Positions 23,871-31,448 of a stretch of DNA of 38,081 nt are shown here, piece after piece. The DNA comes from an uncultured Prevotella sp. GTDB lineage: Bacteria; Bacteroidota; Bacteroidia; Bacteroidales; Bacteroidaceae. The notes under the pieces were generated by a model. The model made no database searches. It was not told the DNA's origin and saw only the letters and a list, made by a program, of their open reading frames with translations. Within the stretch, counting starts at the first letter, position 1, and every line of letters begins with the position of its first letter. The DNA lies in contig URJQ01000006.1 of assembly GCA_900548195.1 (NCBI GenBank), positions 1-38,081 on the forward strand. Direction: 5' to 3'. The translations under genes and the position numbers were made by a program.

Positions 23871-24086
23871 GGAAAAATCGAACAAAAGCAAGACAGCAAA
23901 GCCATTATTCCGCAATATCAAAGTTTTCACATCGCAATAACATAGCTTTTACCTCCTAATATCATAGTTATTGCATCGTAAAAGCATAGATATTAGGACG
24001 TAAAAACTATGCTTTTGTAACATGTTGAATATCAATATATTATAAGACCGCTTTGTGGTGCCTGTTCTAATACGGAAAAATAGACC
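23871..24086 (-). repeat. 216-bp element 2 containing 22-bp array G
   Basis: Five units of exactly 22 bp (23912-24021) with the same 7+5+7+3 plan as array B and the same CATAG/CTATG centre. Read on the minus strand the flanks are GGTCTATTTTTCC and GTTCGATTTTTCC, and the sequence between flank and array (for example ATTGATATTCAA against ATTGATAATCAA) aligns with element 1. Both copies measure 216 bp between matching ends. Confidence 0.85.
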
Positions 24087-24233
24087 AATTTTCTCTGCTA
24101 CATCATATTGCAAAGCCAAAAGCCATTGCCATCAGAATTACTTGCGATAACATTTGATAATCATCTTTATATCAGTGTGTTAAGTGCTAATATAACCACC
24201 TTTTCCCCTTTTGGGAAAAATCAATCCCCGATT

Positions 24234-24265
24234 TTTGCATACCTTAATATTTTTCAGTAACTTTG
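24234..24265 (+). promoter_or_regulatory. promoter of sufS
   Basis: TTTG (24234-24237), 20 bp, TAACTTTG (24258-24265), then the ATG 31 bp later. sufS therefore appears to be transcribed separately from sufBCD. Confidence 0.8.
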
Positions 24266-24296
24266 CATCCTGATAACAACCGTTGCAGAAAAGAAA

Positions 24297-25517
24297 ATGG
24301 CAAACTACGATATAAATAAAGTTAGAGCGGATTTCCCTATCCTCTCACGCGAGGTTTATGGCAAACCTCTCGTATATCTCGACAATGGAGCTACCACTCA
24401 GAAGCCCCTTTGCGTCCTCGACGCTATGCGTGAGGAGTATCTCAACGTCAATGCTAATGTCCATAGAGGCGTGCATTACCTCTCTCAGCAAGCCACTGAC
24501 CTGCATGAGGCGGCGCGTGAGAAGGTGAGACAGTTTATCAATGCTGATAAAATTCAGGAGATTATCTTCACTCGCGGCACCACTGAGAGCATGAATCTCG
24601 TGGCGAGTTCATTCTGCGATTCATTCATGAAGGAAGGCGACGAGGTCATTATCTCCACTATGGAGCACCATTCCAATATCGTGCCTTGGCAGCTGCAGGG
24701 ACTCAAGAAAGGCATTCGTCTCCGCGTTATTCCTATGTCTGACGAAGGCGTACTCGACCTCGATGCTTTCGATTCCATGCTCAATGAGCGCACTAAGCTC
24801 GTCAGCGTGGCGCATGTCAGCAATGTCCTCGGCACTGTAAACCCTGTCAAAGAGATTATCCGCCGCGCACACCAGCATGACATACCTGTCCTTGTCGATG
24901 GCGCACAGAGCGCTCCGCATATCCATGTCGATGTGAAAGACCTCGATTGTGATTTCTTCGCATTCTCCGGACATAAGATGTACGGTCCTACTGGCATCGG
25001 TGTGCTCTACGGAAAAGAGAAATGGCTGGAGAAAATGGTGCCATATCAGGGTGGGGGAGAGATGATTGGTACAGTGACTTTCGAGAAAACAACCTATGCC
25101 GAACTGCCGTTCAAATTCGAGGCTGGCACACCTGACTATGTGGCTACTCATGGACTTGCACGCGCTATAGACTATATGCTCGACCTCGGTATTGATAATA
25201 TCACTGCCCATGAGCGTGAACTGACACGCTATGCAATGGAGAAGATGCAGCAGATTCCGGGCATGAAAATCTTCGGAACGGCACCTGATAAGGATGCTGT
25301 CATCAGTTTTCTCGTCGGTGATATCCATCATCTTGATATGGGAACACTGCTCGATCGCCTCGGCATAGCTGTTCGTACTGGTCACCATTGCGCTGAGCCA
25401 CTTATGCACCGTCTTGGTATTCAGGGCACGGTACGCGCATCCTTTGCTCTCTATAACACTAAAGAGGAAATCGATACTCTTGTCGCTGGAATAGAGAGAG
25501 TTAATAAGATGTTCTAA
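24297..25517 (+). CDS. sufS: cysteine desulfurase SufS
   Basis: The 406-residue PLP enzyme takes sulfur from cysteine for the SufBCD scaffold. It has the group II pattern: YLDNGATTQKP near the N-terminus, DGAQSAPH, PLP-binding Lys227 in FSGHKMYGPTG, and the catalytic Cys365 in RTGHHCAEPLM. Length is normal. It is separated from sufD by about 1.2 kb with an opposing gene and a repeat element, where a continuous sufBCDS order would be expected. Confidence 0.97.
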   Translation: MANYDINKVRADFPILSREVYGKPLVYLDNGATTQKPLCVLDAMREEYLNVNANVHRGVHYLSQQATDLHEAAREKVRQFINADKIQEIIFTRGTTESMNLVASSFCDSFMKEGDEVIISTMEHHSNIVPWQLQGLKKGIRLRVIPMSDEGVLDLDAFDSMLNERTKLVSVAHVSNVLGTVNPVKEIIRRAHQHDIPVLVDGAQSAPHIHVDVKDLDCDFFAFSGHKMYGPTGIGVLYGKEKWLEKMVPYQGGGEMIGTVTFEKTTYAELPFKFEAGTPDYVATHGLARAIDYMLDLGIDNITAHERELTRYAMEKMQQIPGMKIFGTAPDKDAVISFLVGDIHHLDMGTLLDRLGIAVRTGHHCAEPLMHRLGIQGTVRASFALYNTKEEIDTLVAGIERVNKMF

Positions 25518-25630
25518 ATTTGTTGTTTAGTTGTTTTGTTGTTTAGTTGTTTGGTTGATTGAATTAAAATGAAGGCTGGACTGTCGAACAACAAAACAAC
25601 TAAACAACAAAACAACCAAACAACAAAATT
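25517..25630. repeat. imperfect inverted repeat of GTTGTTT words between sufS and the methyltransferase
   Basis: The left arm (about 25517-25556) and right arm (about 25585-25630) are complementary over about 40 bp with few mismatches. Both are reiterations of GTTGTTTAGTTGTTT-like words. The right arm ends at the ATG of the next gene. It may terminate sufS and shape the start region of the next mRNA. Confidence 0.7.
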
Positions 25631-26227
25631 ATGTCTTCCAACCCCAAACTAAGTATATTAGAAATGCACCGCCTCACAGTGGAGGAGTTTCAAAAGTCAA
25701 AGAAACTGCCCCTCATTGTGGTGCTTGATGACGTCCGTTCGTTGTATAATGTAGGCAGCGTATTCCGCACAAGCGATGCTTTCCGCGTGGAGAGCATATA
25801 TCTTTGTGGCATCACCGCCACGCCATATTCTGTCGATGAGGCTCATGTCACTGACCCTTCTGCCCTTCAGACGGCAAGGGAATGCACACTGAAAGCACAG
25901 CAGGAGATTCACAAGACAGCCCTCGGAGCGGAGGATAGCGTCGATTGGAAGTATTTCCCTACCGCTCTCGAAGCCCTCCAGTCGCTCCATCAGCAGGGCT
26001 ACGAAGTGCTTGCAGTAGAGCAATGCCACGGCTCCACCATGCTCAATGATTTCCGACCAGAGGAAGGAAAGAAGTATGCCGTAATCCTCGGAAATGAAGT
26101 AAAAGGCGTACATCAAGAGGTTATTGACCATTGTGACGGCTGTCTCGAAATCCCGCAGTACGGCACCAAGCACTCCCTCAATGTCTCCACCACGGCAGGC
26201 ATCATCATCTGGTCCTTCGCGAAATAA
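25631..26227 (+). CDS. SpoU-family RNA 2'-O-methyltransferase
   Basis: The 198-residue protein carries the three SPOUT motifs: LDDVRSLYNVGSVFRTSDAF (about 32-51), ILGNEVKGV (about 151-159) and IPQYGTKHSLNVSTTAG (about 173-189). Such enzymes methylate the ribose 2'-OH of tRNA or rRNA using SAM bound in the C-terminal trefoil knot. The target base cannot be told from sequence. There is no separate N-terminal RNA-binding domain. The start codon lies directly at the end of an inverted repeat, and a REP-like hairpin follows the stop codon before rnhB. Confidence 0.9.
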   Translation: MSSNPKLSILEMHRLTVEEFQKSKKLPLIVVLDDVRSLYNVGSVFRTSDAFRVESIYLCGITATPYSVDEAHVTDPSALQTARECTLKAQQEIHKTALGAEDSVDWKYFPTALEALQSLHQQGYEVLAVEQCHGSTMLNDFRPEEGKKYAVILGNEVKGVHQEVIDHCDGCLEIPQYGTKHSLNVSTTAGIIIWSFAK

Positions 26228-26233
26228 GGAATC

Positions 26234-26267
26234 CCGCCACCGTGTCCGTCGCGTTATCGGCGGATAT
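26234..26267 (+). repeat. REP-like hairpin copy 3
   Basis: CCGCCACCGTG, stem TCCGTCG (26245-26251), loop CGTTAT, stem CGGCGGA (26258-26264) with one T-G pair, TAT. It lies in the 59-bp gap before the rnhB ATG. A GTG within it could be read as an upstream in-frame rnhB start but is part of the repeat. Confidence 0.8.
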
Positions 26268-26286
26268 TTTCCCCACCCCCAAAGAA

Positions 26287-26997
26287 ATGCTCCTGAATAA
26301 ATACTACGAATCCAAAATAGAAGCCGGCTGCGACGAAGCAGGAAGAGGCTGTTTGGCAGGTCCCGTCTTTGCCGCGGCAGTCATATTGCCCGACGATTAC
26401 GTCAATGAGACCCTCAATGATTCCAAGCAGCTATCCGAGAAGAAGCGCTATCTCCTTCGAGAGCAGATAGAGCGTGATGCCCTTGCATGGGCTGTTGGTG
26501 TCGTCACAGCAGAGGAAATAGACCATATCAACATCCTCAACGCCTCCATCCTCGCTATGCACCGCGCCCTCGATCGTCTCTCCCTACGTCCCGAAGCCGT
26601 AATAGTGGATGGCAACAAGTTCAAGCCATACATCCCTTTCGCCACCCTCTCCCCGGAAGAAAGAGCCGCCGCCATCTCTCAGAGCGTCACCGCCACAGTG
26701 TCAGCCGCGTCACCGGCTGATATGATATCATCCCCTCTCCCCAGCACCACGATAGTAAAAGGCGACGGAAAGTACCTATCCATAGCGGCAGCCTCCATCC
26801 TGGCAAAGACCTACCGTGATGATTTCATGAAGCGGATAGACGAGGAATACCCAGCCTACCAGTGGAAAAAGAACAAAGGCTACCCTACAAAAGCCCACTA
26901 CGCCGCCATCAGAGAGCATGGACCATCACCATACCACCGCCTCACTTTCGCAGGAGTAGTGGATAGACAACTCACCATCGATTTCGGAAAAGAATGA
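26287..26997 (+). CDS. rnhB: ribonuclease HII with a repeat-derived insertion
   Basis: The 236-residue enzyme cuts RNA in RNA-DNA hybrids and single ribonucleotides in DNA. The active-site signature GCDEAGRG (Asp16, Glu17), NDSKQLSEKKR, VDGNKF and IVKGDGKYLSIAAASILAKTYRD are all present, so it should be active. About 35 residues between FKPY and STTIVKGDGK are extra compared with usual homologues of about 200 residues, and REP-like copy 4 (26691-26723) encodes part of it (about residues 135-146, VTATVSAASPAD). The ATG at 26287 is preferred over a GTG at 26242, which lies in REP-like copy 3. The stop overlaps the next ATG (ATGA). Confidence 0.94.
   Translation: MLLNKYYESKIEAGCDEAGRGCLAGPVFAAAVILPDDYVNETLNDSKQLSEKKRYLLREQIERDALAWAVGVVTAEEIDHINILNASILAMHRALDRLSLRPEAVIVDGNKFKPYIPFATLSPEERAAAISQSVTATVSAASPADMISSPLPSTTIVKGDGKYLSIAAASILAKTYRDDFMKRIDEEYPAYQWKKNKGYPTKAHYAAIREHGPSPYHRLTFAGVVDRQLTIDFGKE
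26691..26723 (+). repeat. REP-like hairpin copy 4 inside rnhB
   Basis: CGCCACAGTG, stem TCAGCCG (26701-26707), loop CGTCAC, stem CGGCTGA (26714-26720), TAT, read in frame as part of the rnhB insertion. Stem identical to copy 2, loop identical to copy 5. Confidence 0.8.
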
Positions 26998-27899
26998 GAC
27001 ACGACCACCTCAAAAGAGAACTCGACCTCCTGCTCCTGCTAATACAGAACAGACATTACACCACTGACGAGATATGCAAAGAAGTAGGCATATCCCGAAG
27101 GTCTCTGTATTACTACATTGACTTCTTCCGTCAGTCTGGGTTTGTCATCGAAAAGCATAAGCAATACTATTTTATCTCACGTGAATCTCCATTCTTCAAG
27201 GAGATTTTCGACCTCGTTCAGTTCACCGATGAGGAAGCTGTACTGATGCGTCAACTGCTGGAAAACAGTGAGATAAAGACGATACGCATGAAGGAACTGT
27301 CCAAAAAACTGGAGCGTTTCTATGACTTCCGCATCCTCCAAAATGAGAAAATGAGAAGGAATGTCAGCCGTATCATGCGCACTCTACATGAGGCAATCAA
27401 GTTCAAATTGCAGGTGAAAATCGTGGATTATTCTTCGCCACATAGCAAAACCGTCAGCGACAGAATCGTAGAGCCATTTCTCTTCATGAATAACAATAAT
27501 GACATCAGATGTCATGAACTGAAGAGCGGAACCAACAAGACATTCAAATTGTCCAGAATGGGAAGCGTGGAACTGCTCGAACAGCAATGGGAAAATGAAG
27601 AGAAGCATAAGCCTGTCCACACTGACATCTTCAATTTCTCAGGAGAAGAGCGCACCATCGTAGAGATGAAACTCGGTCAGTTGTCGCACAATATCCTCCT
27701 CGAAGAATACCCGGAAGCCCTACCTTCCACCGCTCCGACTGAGGATGGAAAATGGCTTTTCCGCACCGAGGTCTGCAGCTATCTTGGCATTGGCAGATTC
27801 GTACTCGGACTATACGACGACATTGACGTAATAGGCGATGAAGGCTTTATCGCTTATCTTAAAACAAAAATATCGGAGTGGGTGAAAAAATACAACTGA
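26994..27899 (+). CDS. WYL-domain family transcriptional regulator
   Basis: The 301-residue protein has an N-terminal winged helix (about 10-55, YTTDEICKEVGISRRSLYYYIDFF) and a downstream region resembling the WYL ligand-sensing domain with its C-terminal extension (about 140-300). The exact W-Y-L triplet is not obvious, so the domain name rests on overall layout. Family members often sense nucleic acids or ligands and control stress or defence genes. The ATGA overlap with rnhB suggests co-transcription and coupling. Targets are unknown. Confidence 0.78.
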   Translation: MRHDHLKRELDLLLLLIQNRHYTTDEICKEVGISRRSLYYYIDFFRQSGFVIEKHKQYYFISRESPFFKEIFDLVQFTDEEAVLMRQLLENSEIKTIRMKELSKKLERFYDFRILQNEKMRRNVSRIMRTLHEAIKFKLQVKIVDYSSPHSKTVSDRIVEPFLFMNNNNDIRCHELKSGTNKTFKLSRMGSVELLEQQWENEEKHKPVHTDIFNFSGEERTIVEMKLGQLSHNILLEEYPEALPSTAPTEDGKWLFRTEVCSYLGIGRFVLGLYDDIDVIGDEGFIAYLKTKISEWVKKYN

Positions 27900-27904
27900 T
27901 TTTC

Positions 27905-27935
27905 TTGTTGTTTTCATAAGAAAACAGTACCTTTG
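27905..27935 (+). promoter_or_regulatory. promoter of gpmI
   Basis: TTG (27905-27907), 20 bp, TACCTTTG (27928-27935). The resulting 5' leader of about 175 nt before the gpmI ATG is long; I see no recognisable riboswitch in it. Confidence 0.75.
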
Positions 27936-28116
27936 TAAGTCGAAAGGAAATAAAAAATATTTGTTTCGCATTCGCTCAAAGTATTCGGTTATTAGCTATT
28001 TACGGTTATCTCATGACCCAAACATTTAGGGACTACCCGACATAACAAAAACAAATAACTCTCACCGACTCACATTGCACGATGCGGAAGGTAAATCAAA
28101 ATCAACAATATATAAA

Positions 28117-29637
28117 ATGGCAAAGAAAGCACTTCTGATGATTCTCGACGGATGGGGAATCGGTAAGCATGGTAAAGGTGATGTTATCTACAACACTCCT
28201 ACACCTTATCTGGATTATCTTACAGCTATTTCTTCTCACTCTCAGCTTCAGGCGTCTGGTGAAGATGTAGGTCTTCCTGACGGACAGATGGGTAACTCTG
28301 AGGTGGGTCACCTCAATATCGGAGCTGGACGTATCGTTTATCAGGACCTCGTAAAGATCAATCGTGCATGCAAGGACGGTTCGATTTCTAAGAATCCACA
28401 GGTCGTTGCCGCTTATGCATACGCTAAAGAGACTGGTAAGAAGCTCCATCTCATGGGACTTACTTCTAATGGCGGCGTTCACTCTTCTCTCGATCATCTC
28501 TTCAAGCTCATCGAGATAGGTAAGGAATTTGGACTCAAAGACCAGACTTTCGTTCACTGTTTCATGGACGGACGCGACACCGACCCACACTCTGGTAAGG
28601 GCTTTATCGAGCAGATTTCTGACGTTTGTAAGGCTAATGTCGCTGCTATCGCAAGCATCATCGGACGTTTCTACGCTATGGACCGCGATAAGCGTTGGGA
28701 GCGTATTAAGGAAGCATACGACCTTATCACTGCTGGCGTAGGCAAACAGGCTACTGATATGGTGCAGGCTATGCAGGAAAGCTACGACGAAGGCGTCACT
28801 GACGAGTTCGTTAAGGCTATCTCCAACTCTGCCGTTAACGGTAAAATTGAGGAAGGCGACGTTGTTATCTTCATCAATTTCCGTAATGACCGTGCAAAGG
28901 AACTTACTCAGGTGCTCACTCAGCAGGACCTCACAGAGCAGGGAATGAAGACTATCCCTGGTCTCAAATACTTCTGCATGACTCCATACGACGCTTCTTT
29001 CAAGGGTGTGGAAATTCTCTTCCCTAAGGAGAACGTAATGAATACTCTCGGAGAATACCTTTCTCAGCAGGGCAAAAAGCAGCTCCATACTGCTGAAACT
29101 GAGAAGTATGCTCACGTTACTTTCTTCTTCAATGGCGGTAGAGAGGCTCCTTATGAGAACGAAGACCGTGTGCTCGTGGCTTCTCCTAAGGTCGCTACTT
29201 ACGACCTCAAGCCTGAGATGTCTGCATACGAGGTAAAGGATAAGCTCGTGGCTAACATCAAGAAGGATGAGTATGACTTCATCGTTGTCAACTTTGCTAA
29301 TGGTGATATGGTTGGTCACACTGGCGTTTACAACGCTATAGCTAAGGCTGTTTGGGCTGTGGACAACTGCGTTCGCGAGGTTATCGAGGCTGCTAAGGCT
29401 ACTGGTTACGAGGCTATCATCATCGCTGACCACGGTAATGCTGACAATGCTATCAATCCTGACGGCACTCCTAACACTGCTCACTCACTCAATCCTGTTC
29501 CTTTCATCTATGTGACAGACAATAATTCTGCCACTGTCAAGGACGGACGTCTTGCCGATGTAGCTCCTTCTATCCTCCATATCATGGGTCTGGAGAAGCC
29601 TGCCGACATGACTGGTGAGAACCTTATCGTCGATTAA
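28117..29637 (+). CDS. gpmI: 2,3-bisphosphoglycerate-independent phosphoglycerate mutase
   Basis: The 506-residue glycolytic enzyme interconverts 3- and 2-phosphoglycerate with two Mn ions. Landmarks are LMILDGWGIG (Asp11), the phosphoserine site MGNSEVGHLNIGAGR (Ser61), FMDGRDTDP, NFRNDRAKELT and the alkaline-phosphatase-fold metal motif IIADHGNADNA. The ATG at 28117 begins the canonical MAKKALLMILDGWG; an upstream in-frame ATG at 28075 would add 14 unrelated residues. Codon use is strongly biased to GCT, GGT and GAC-type codons, as expected for an abundant protein. Confidence 0.97.
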   Translation: MAKKALLMILDGWGIGKHGKGDVIYNTPTPYLDYLTAISSHSQLQASGEDVGLPDGQMGNSEVGHLNIGAGRIVYQDLVKINRACKDGSISKNPQVVAAYAYAKETGKKLHLMGLTSNGGVHSSLDHLFKLIEIGKEFGLKDQTFVHCFMDGRDTDPHSGKGFIEQISDVCKANVAAIASIIGRFYAMDRDKRWERIKEAYDLITAGVGKQATDMVQAMQESYDEGVTDEFVKAISNSAVNGKIEEGDVVIFINFRNDRAKELTQVLTQQDLTEQGMKTIPGLKYFCMTPYDASFKGVEILFPKENVMNTLGEYLSQQGKKQLHTAETEKYAHVTFFFNGGREAPYENEDRVLVASPKVATYDLKPEMSAYEVKDKLVANIKKDEYDFIVVNFANGDMVGHTGVYNAIAKAVWAVDNCVREVIEAAKATGYEAIIIADHGNADNAINPDGTPNTAHSLNPVPFIYVTDNNSATVKDGRLADVAPSILHIMGLEKPADMTGENLIVD

Positions 29638-29675
29638 GCAACACAATAGCGATCCTTTTAAGGCTAAATAAATCT

Positions 29676-29740
29676 GATGTGCATCTCGTCTCACCCAGCT
29701 CCCAAACGCTGGAACCAATGATGGGGTGCACATCTGCCTT
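29676..29740 (+). terminator. structured element/terminator after gpmI
   Basis: GATGTGCATCTC (29676-29687) pairs with GGGGTGCACATC (29723-29734) over 12 bp including G-T pairs, and an inner hairpin CCAGC/GCTGG (29695-29712) sits in the loop. GCCTTTATT follows. It may be the gpmI terminator, although the T run is poor. Confidence 0.45.
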
Positions 29741-29859
29741 TATTCCCAGCCCGATAGACAGCCGTCCTTGGCAGGCAAAAGTCCAGTCTTTGGCTGTCGC
29801 AATCCCCCATCTCTGGCAGGCAAAGCCAGCCCCTCATAATCCAATAACAGCGTAATAAC

Positions 29860-30558
29860 ATGGTGAAAATAGAAGAATCATGGAGTAAAGCCCTGCAAGA
29901 AGAGTTTCAAAAGGATTACTTCCAGCGCCTTTCTGCCTTCGTTCACGAAGAATATAAGCATCATATATGCTACCCGCCAGCAAGCGAAGTCTTCAATGCT
30001 TTCAACCTTTGCCCTCTCGATAAGGTAAAGGTCGTCATCCTCGGACAGGACCCTTACCACGGACCTGGACAGGCTGAAGGTCTCTGTTTCTCTGTAAAAG
30101 ACGGCATACAGCTCCCTCCTTCTCTCGTTAATATCTTCAAGGAAGTGAAGAATGACATAGGTACCGTACCAGAATTGTCGGCTGTTGCGGCTCAGAAAGG
30201 GGTGAGATCATACAATGGAAGCTTGCGTCGCTGGGCTGAACAAGGCGTTCTTCTCCTCAACGCTACGCTGACTGTACGTGAGCATGAGGCTGGTTCGCAT
30301 CAGAGAAAAGGATGGGAAGAGTTTACGGATGCTGTCATACGAAAGGTTTCTGAGACGCAAGAGCACGTCGTTTTCATCCTTTGGGGAGGATATGCACGTA
30401 GCAAAAGCAAACTGATAGACAAGAGTCGTCACCTCATTCTTGAGTCTGTTCATCCTTCACCCCTTTCTGCTAATCGTGGAGGATGGTTCGGTAATCATCA
30501 TTTTTCGCAGTGTAATACCTACCTCATTGCCAATAATCGTGACCCGATAACATGGTGA
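29860..30558 (+). CDS. ung: uracil-DNA glycosylase (family 1)
   Basis: The 232-residue enzyme excises uracil from DNA. It has the family 1 water-activating loop GQDPYHGPGQAEGLCFSV with Asp64, the FILWG stretch, and the DNA-intercalation motif HPSPLSANRG followed by GWFGNHHFSQCN. Length is normal. The word ATAACATGGTGA covers its start codon (29855-29866) and also its stop codon (30547-30558). The DUF3109 gene follows at 91 bp, a pairing I know from other Bacteroidota. Confidence 0.97.
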   Translation: MVKIEESWSKALQEEFQKDYFQRLSAFVHEEYKHHICYPPASEVFNAFNLCPLDKVKVVILGQDPYHGPGQAEGLCFSVKDGIQLPPSLVNIFKEVKNDIGTVPELSAVAAQKGVRSYNGSLRRWAEQGVLLLNATLTVREHEAGSHQRKGWEEFTDAVIRKVSETQEHVVFILWGGYARSKSKLIDKSRHLILESVHPSPLSANRGGWFGNHHFSQCNTYLIANNRDPITW

Positions 30559-30594
30559 TAATCCCCAATAACATCGTGATAATCCCCGATAACC
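30546..30594. repeat. 21-bp tandem repeat at the ung stop codon
   Basis: Two 21-bp units, GATAACATGGTGATAATCCCC split as 30546-30566 (GATAACATGG + TGATAATCCCC) and 30567-30587 (AATAACATCG + TGATAATCCCC), then a partial GATAACC. The first unit contains the last codons and stop of ung. The period is 21, not 22, but the TGATAATCC word recurs in array D at gyrB. Confidence 0.75.
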
Positions 30595-30649
30595 TTTACT
30601 CCACAATCCCAAACCAATAACCCCCAACCGACAACCACTCAACCAACTA

Positions 30650-31279
30650 ATGGCACCAATGATACAAGTAGGCGACGTTATCCTGTCGTCAGACATATTT
30701 ACCGAGTACTTCTGCTGTGATCTTGAGAAGTGCAAGGGCGAATGTTGCATCGAAGGAGATGCCGGAGCACCGGTCACTCTCGATGAAATAACTGCTCTGG
30801 AAAACTCTCTCGACATAGTGTGGAACGACCTGAGTGCATCTGCTCAAGCCGTAATAGACAAACAAGGAGTCGCTTACACCGATCAGGAAGGCGACCTTGT
30901 CACAAGTATCGTAGGCGGAAAGGATTGCGTTTTCACATATTATGATGACATTGAGATAGACGGAAAGTGCATTCACAACTGCTGTCTCTGCGCTACTGAA
31001 AAGGCATTCCGTGCAGGTAAGTCCTCTTTCTGCAAGCCTATCAGTTGTGCTCTCTATCCTATTCGCGAGGTAAAGCTTGGTGATGGTCTCGTAGGACTCA
31101 ACTATAATCAGTGGAGTGTCTGCAAATGTGCGAGGGAAAAGGGTAGTGAATTGCGCCTCCCAGTGTGGAAATTCCTCCGTGAACCCTTAATCCGACGCTT
31201 CGGAAAAGAATGGTATCAGTGGCTCGAAGAATGCGCTAAGCAACTTGAAATCGATGGTTATATCAAGCATAACGATTGA
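30650..31279 (+). CDS. DUF3109 family Cys-rich protein
   Basis: The 209-residue cytosolic protein has conserved cysteine clusters: FCCDLEKCKGECCIEGDAG at about 21-40, then KCIHNCCLCATEKAF, FCKPISCALYPI and VCKCAREKG. The pattern resembles YkgJ/UPF0153-like metal or Fe-S binding modules; the function is unknown. A second in-frame ATG at 30659 (MIQVGDVILSS) may be the true start, since related proteins as I recall them begin at that point. It follows ung and ends at a strong convergent terminator shared with the AraC gene. Confidence 0.85.
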   Translation: MAPMIQVGDVILSSDIFTEYFCCDLEKCKGECCIEGDAGAPVTLDEITALENSLDIVWNDLSASAQAVIDKQGVAYTDQEGDLVTSIVGGKDCVFTYYDDIEIDGKCIHNCCLCATEKAFRAGKSSFCKPISCALYPIREVKLGDGLVGLNYNQWSVCKCAREKGSELRLPVWKFLREPLIRRFGKEWYQWLEECAKQLEIDGYIKHND

Positions 31280-31315
31280 TTTCGCACTACGAAACCATTG
31301 CTTTTACAATCAAAA

Positions 31316-31392
31316 AAAGCGAAAAGAGAAGAATACCTTTATGCTTTCATCCTATAATAGGATAGACAATGGTATTTTTCTCTTTTCGCTTT
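31316..31392. terminator. bidirectional terminator between DUF3109 and AraC genes
   Basis: AAAGCGAAAAGAGAAG..ACC (31316-31337) and its complement (31371-31392) form a 22-bp stem with one mismatch; the loop holds a second perfect hairpin ATCCTAT-A-ATAGGAT. A and T runs on both sides allow termination in both directions. Confidence 0.75.
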
Positions 31393-31447
31393 ATTGTACT
31401 AATACTATACAATGATAGCTTACTTCTTTTCGCTTTATTGTCATAAA
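31382..31447. repeat. 22-bp array H at the 3' end of the AraC gene
   Basis: CTTTTCGCTTTATTGT occurs at 31382-31397 and again at 31426-31441, exactly 44 bp apart. The 22 bp in between (31404-31425) resemble an inverted unit (ACAATGATAGC against GCTTTATTGT). The array ends 1 bp before the AraC stop codon. Confidence 0.6.
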
Positions 31448-31448
31448 A

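Larger units (their letters stand above)
23571..24296. other. 725-bp gene-free interval between the small membrane protein gene and sufS
   Basis: It contains the minus-strand promoter (23643-23650), the inverted 216-bp element (23871-24086) and the sufS promoter (24234-24265). No credible coding frame was seen. Confidence 0.8.

Noticed and set aside
26242..26286. GTG start for rnhB at 26242
   Set aside because: It lies in REP-like copy 3 and adds residues not typical of RNase HII. The ATG at 26287 begins the expected MLLNKYYE.
27942..28116. Riboswitch in the long gpmI leader
   Set aside because: The leader is long, but I see no known riboswitch core or strong stem set in it.
28102..29484. 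A 460-codon open frame antisense to gpmI
   Set aside because: It arises from the strong codon bias of gpmI. The sense protein has all catalytic motifs.
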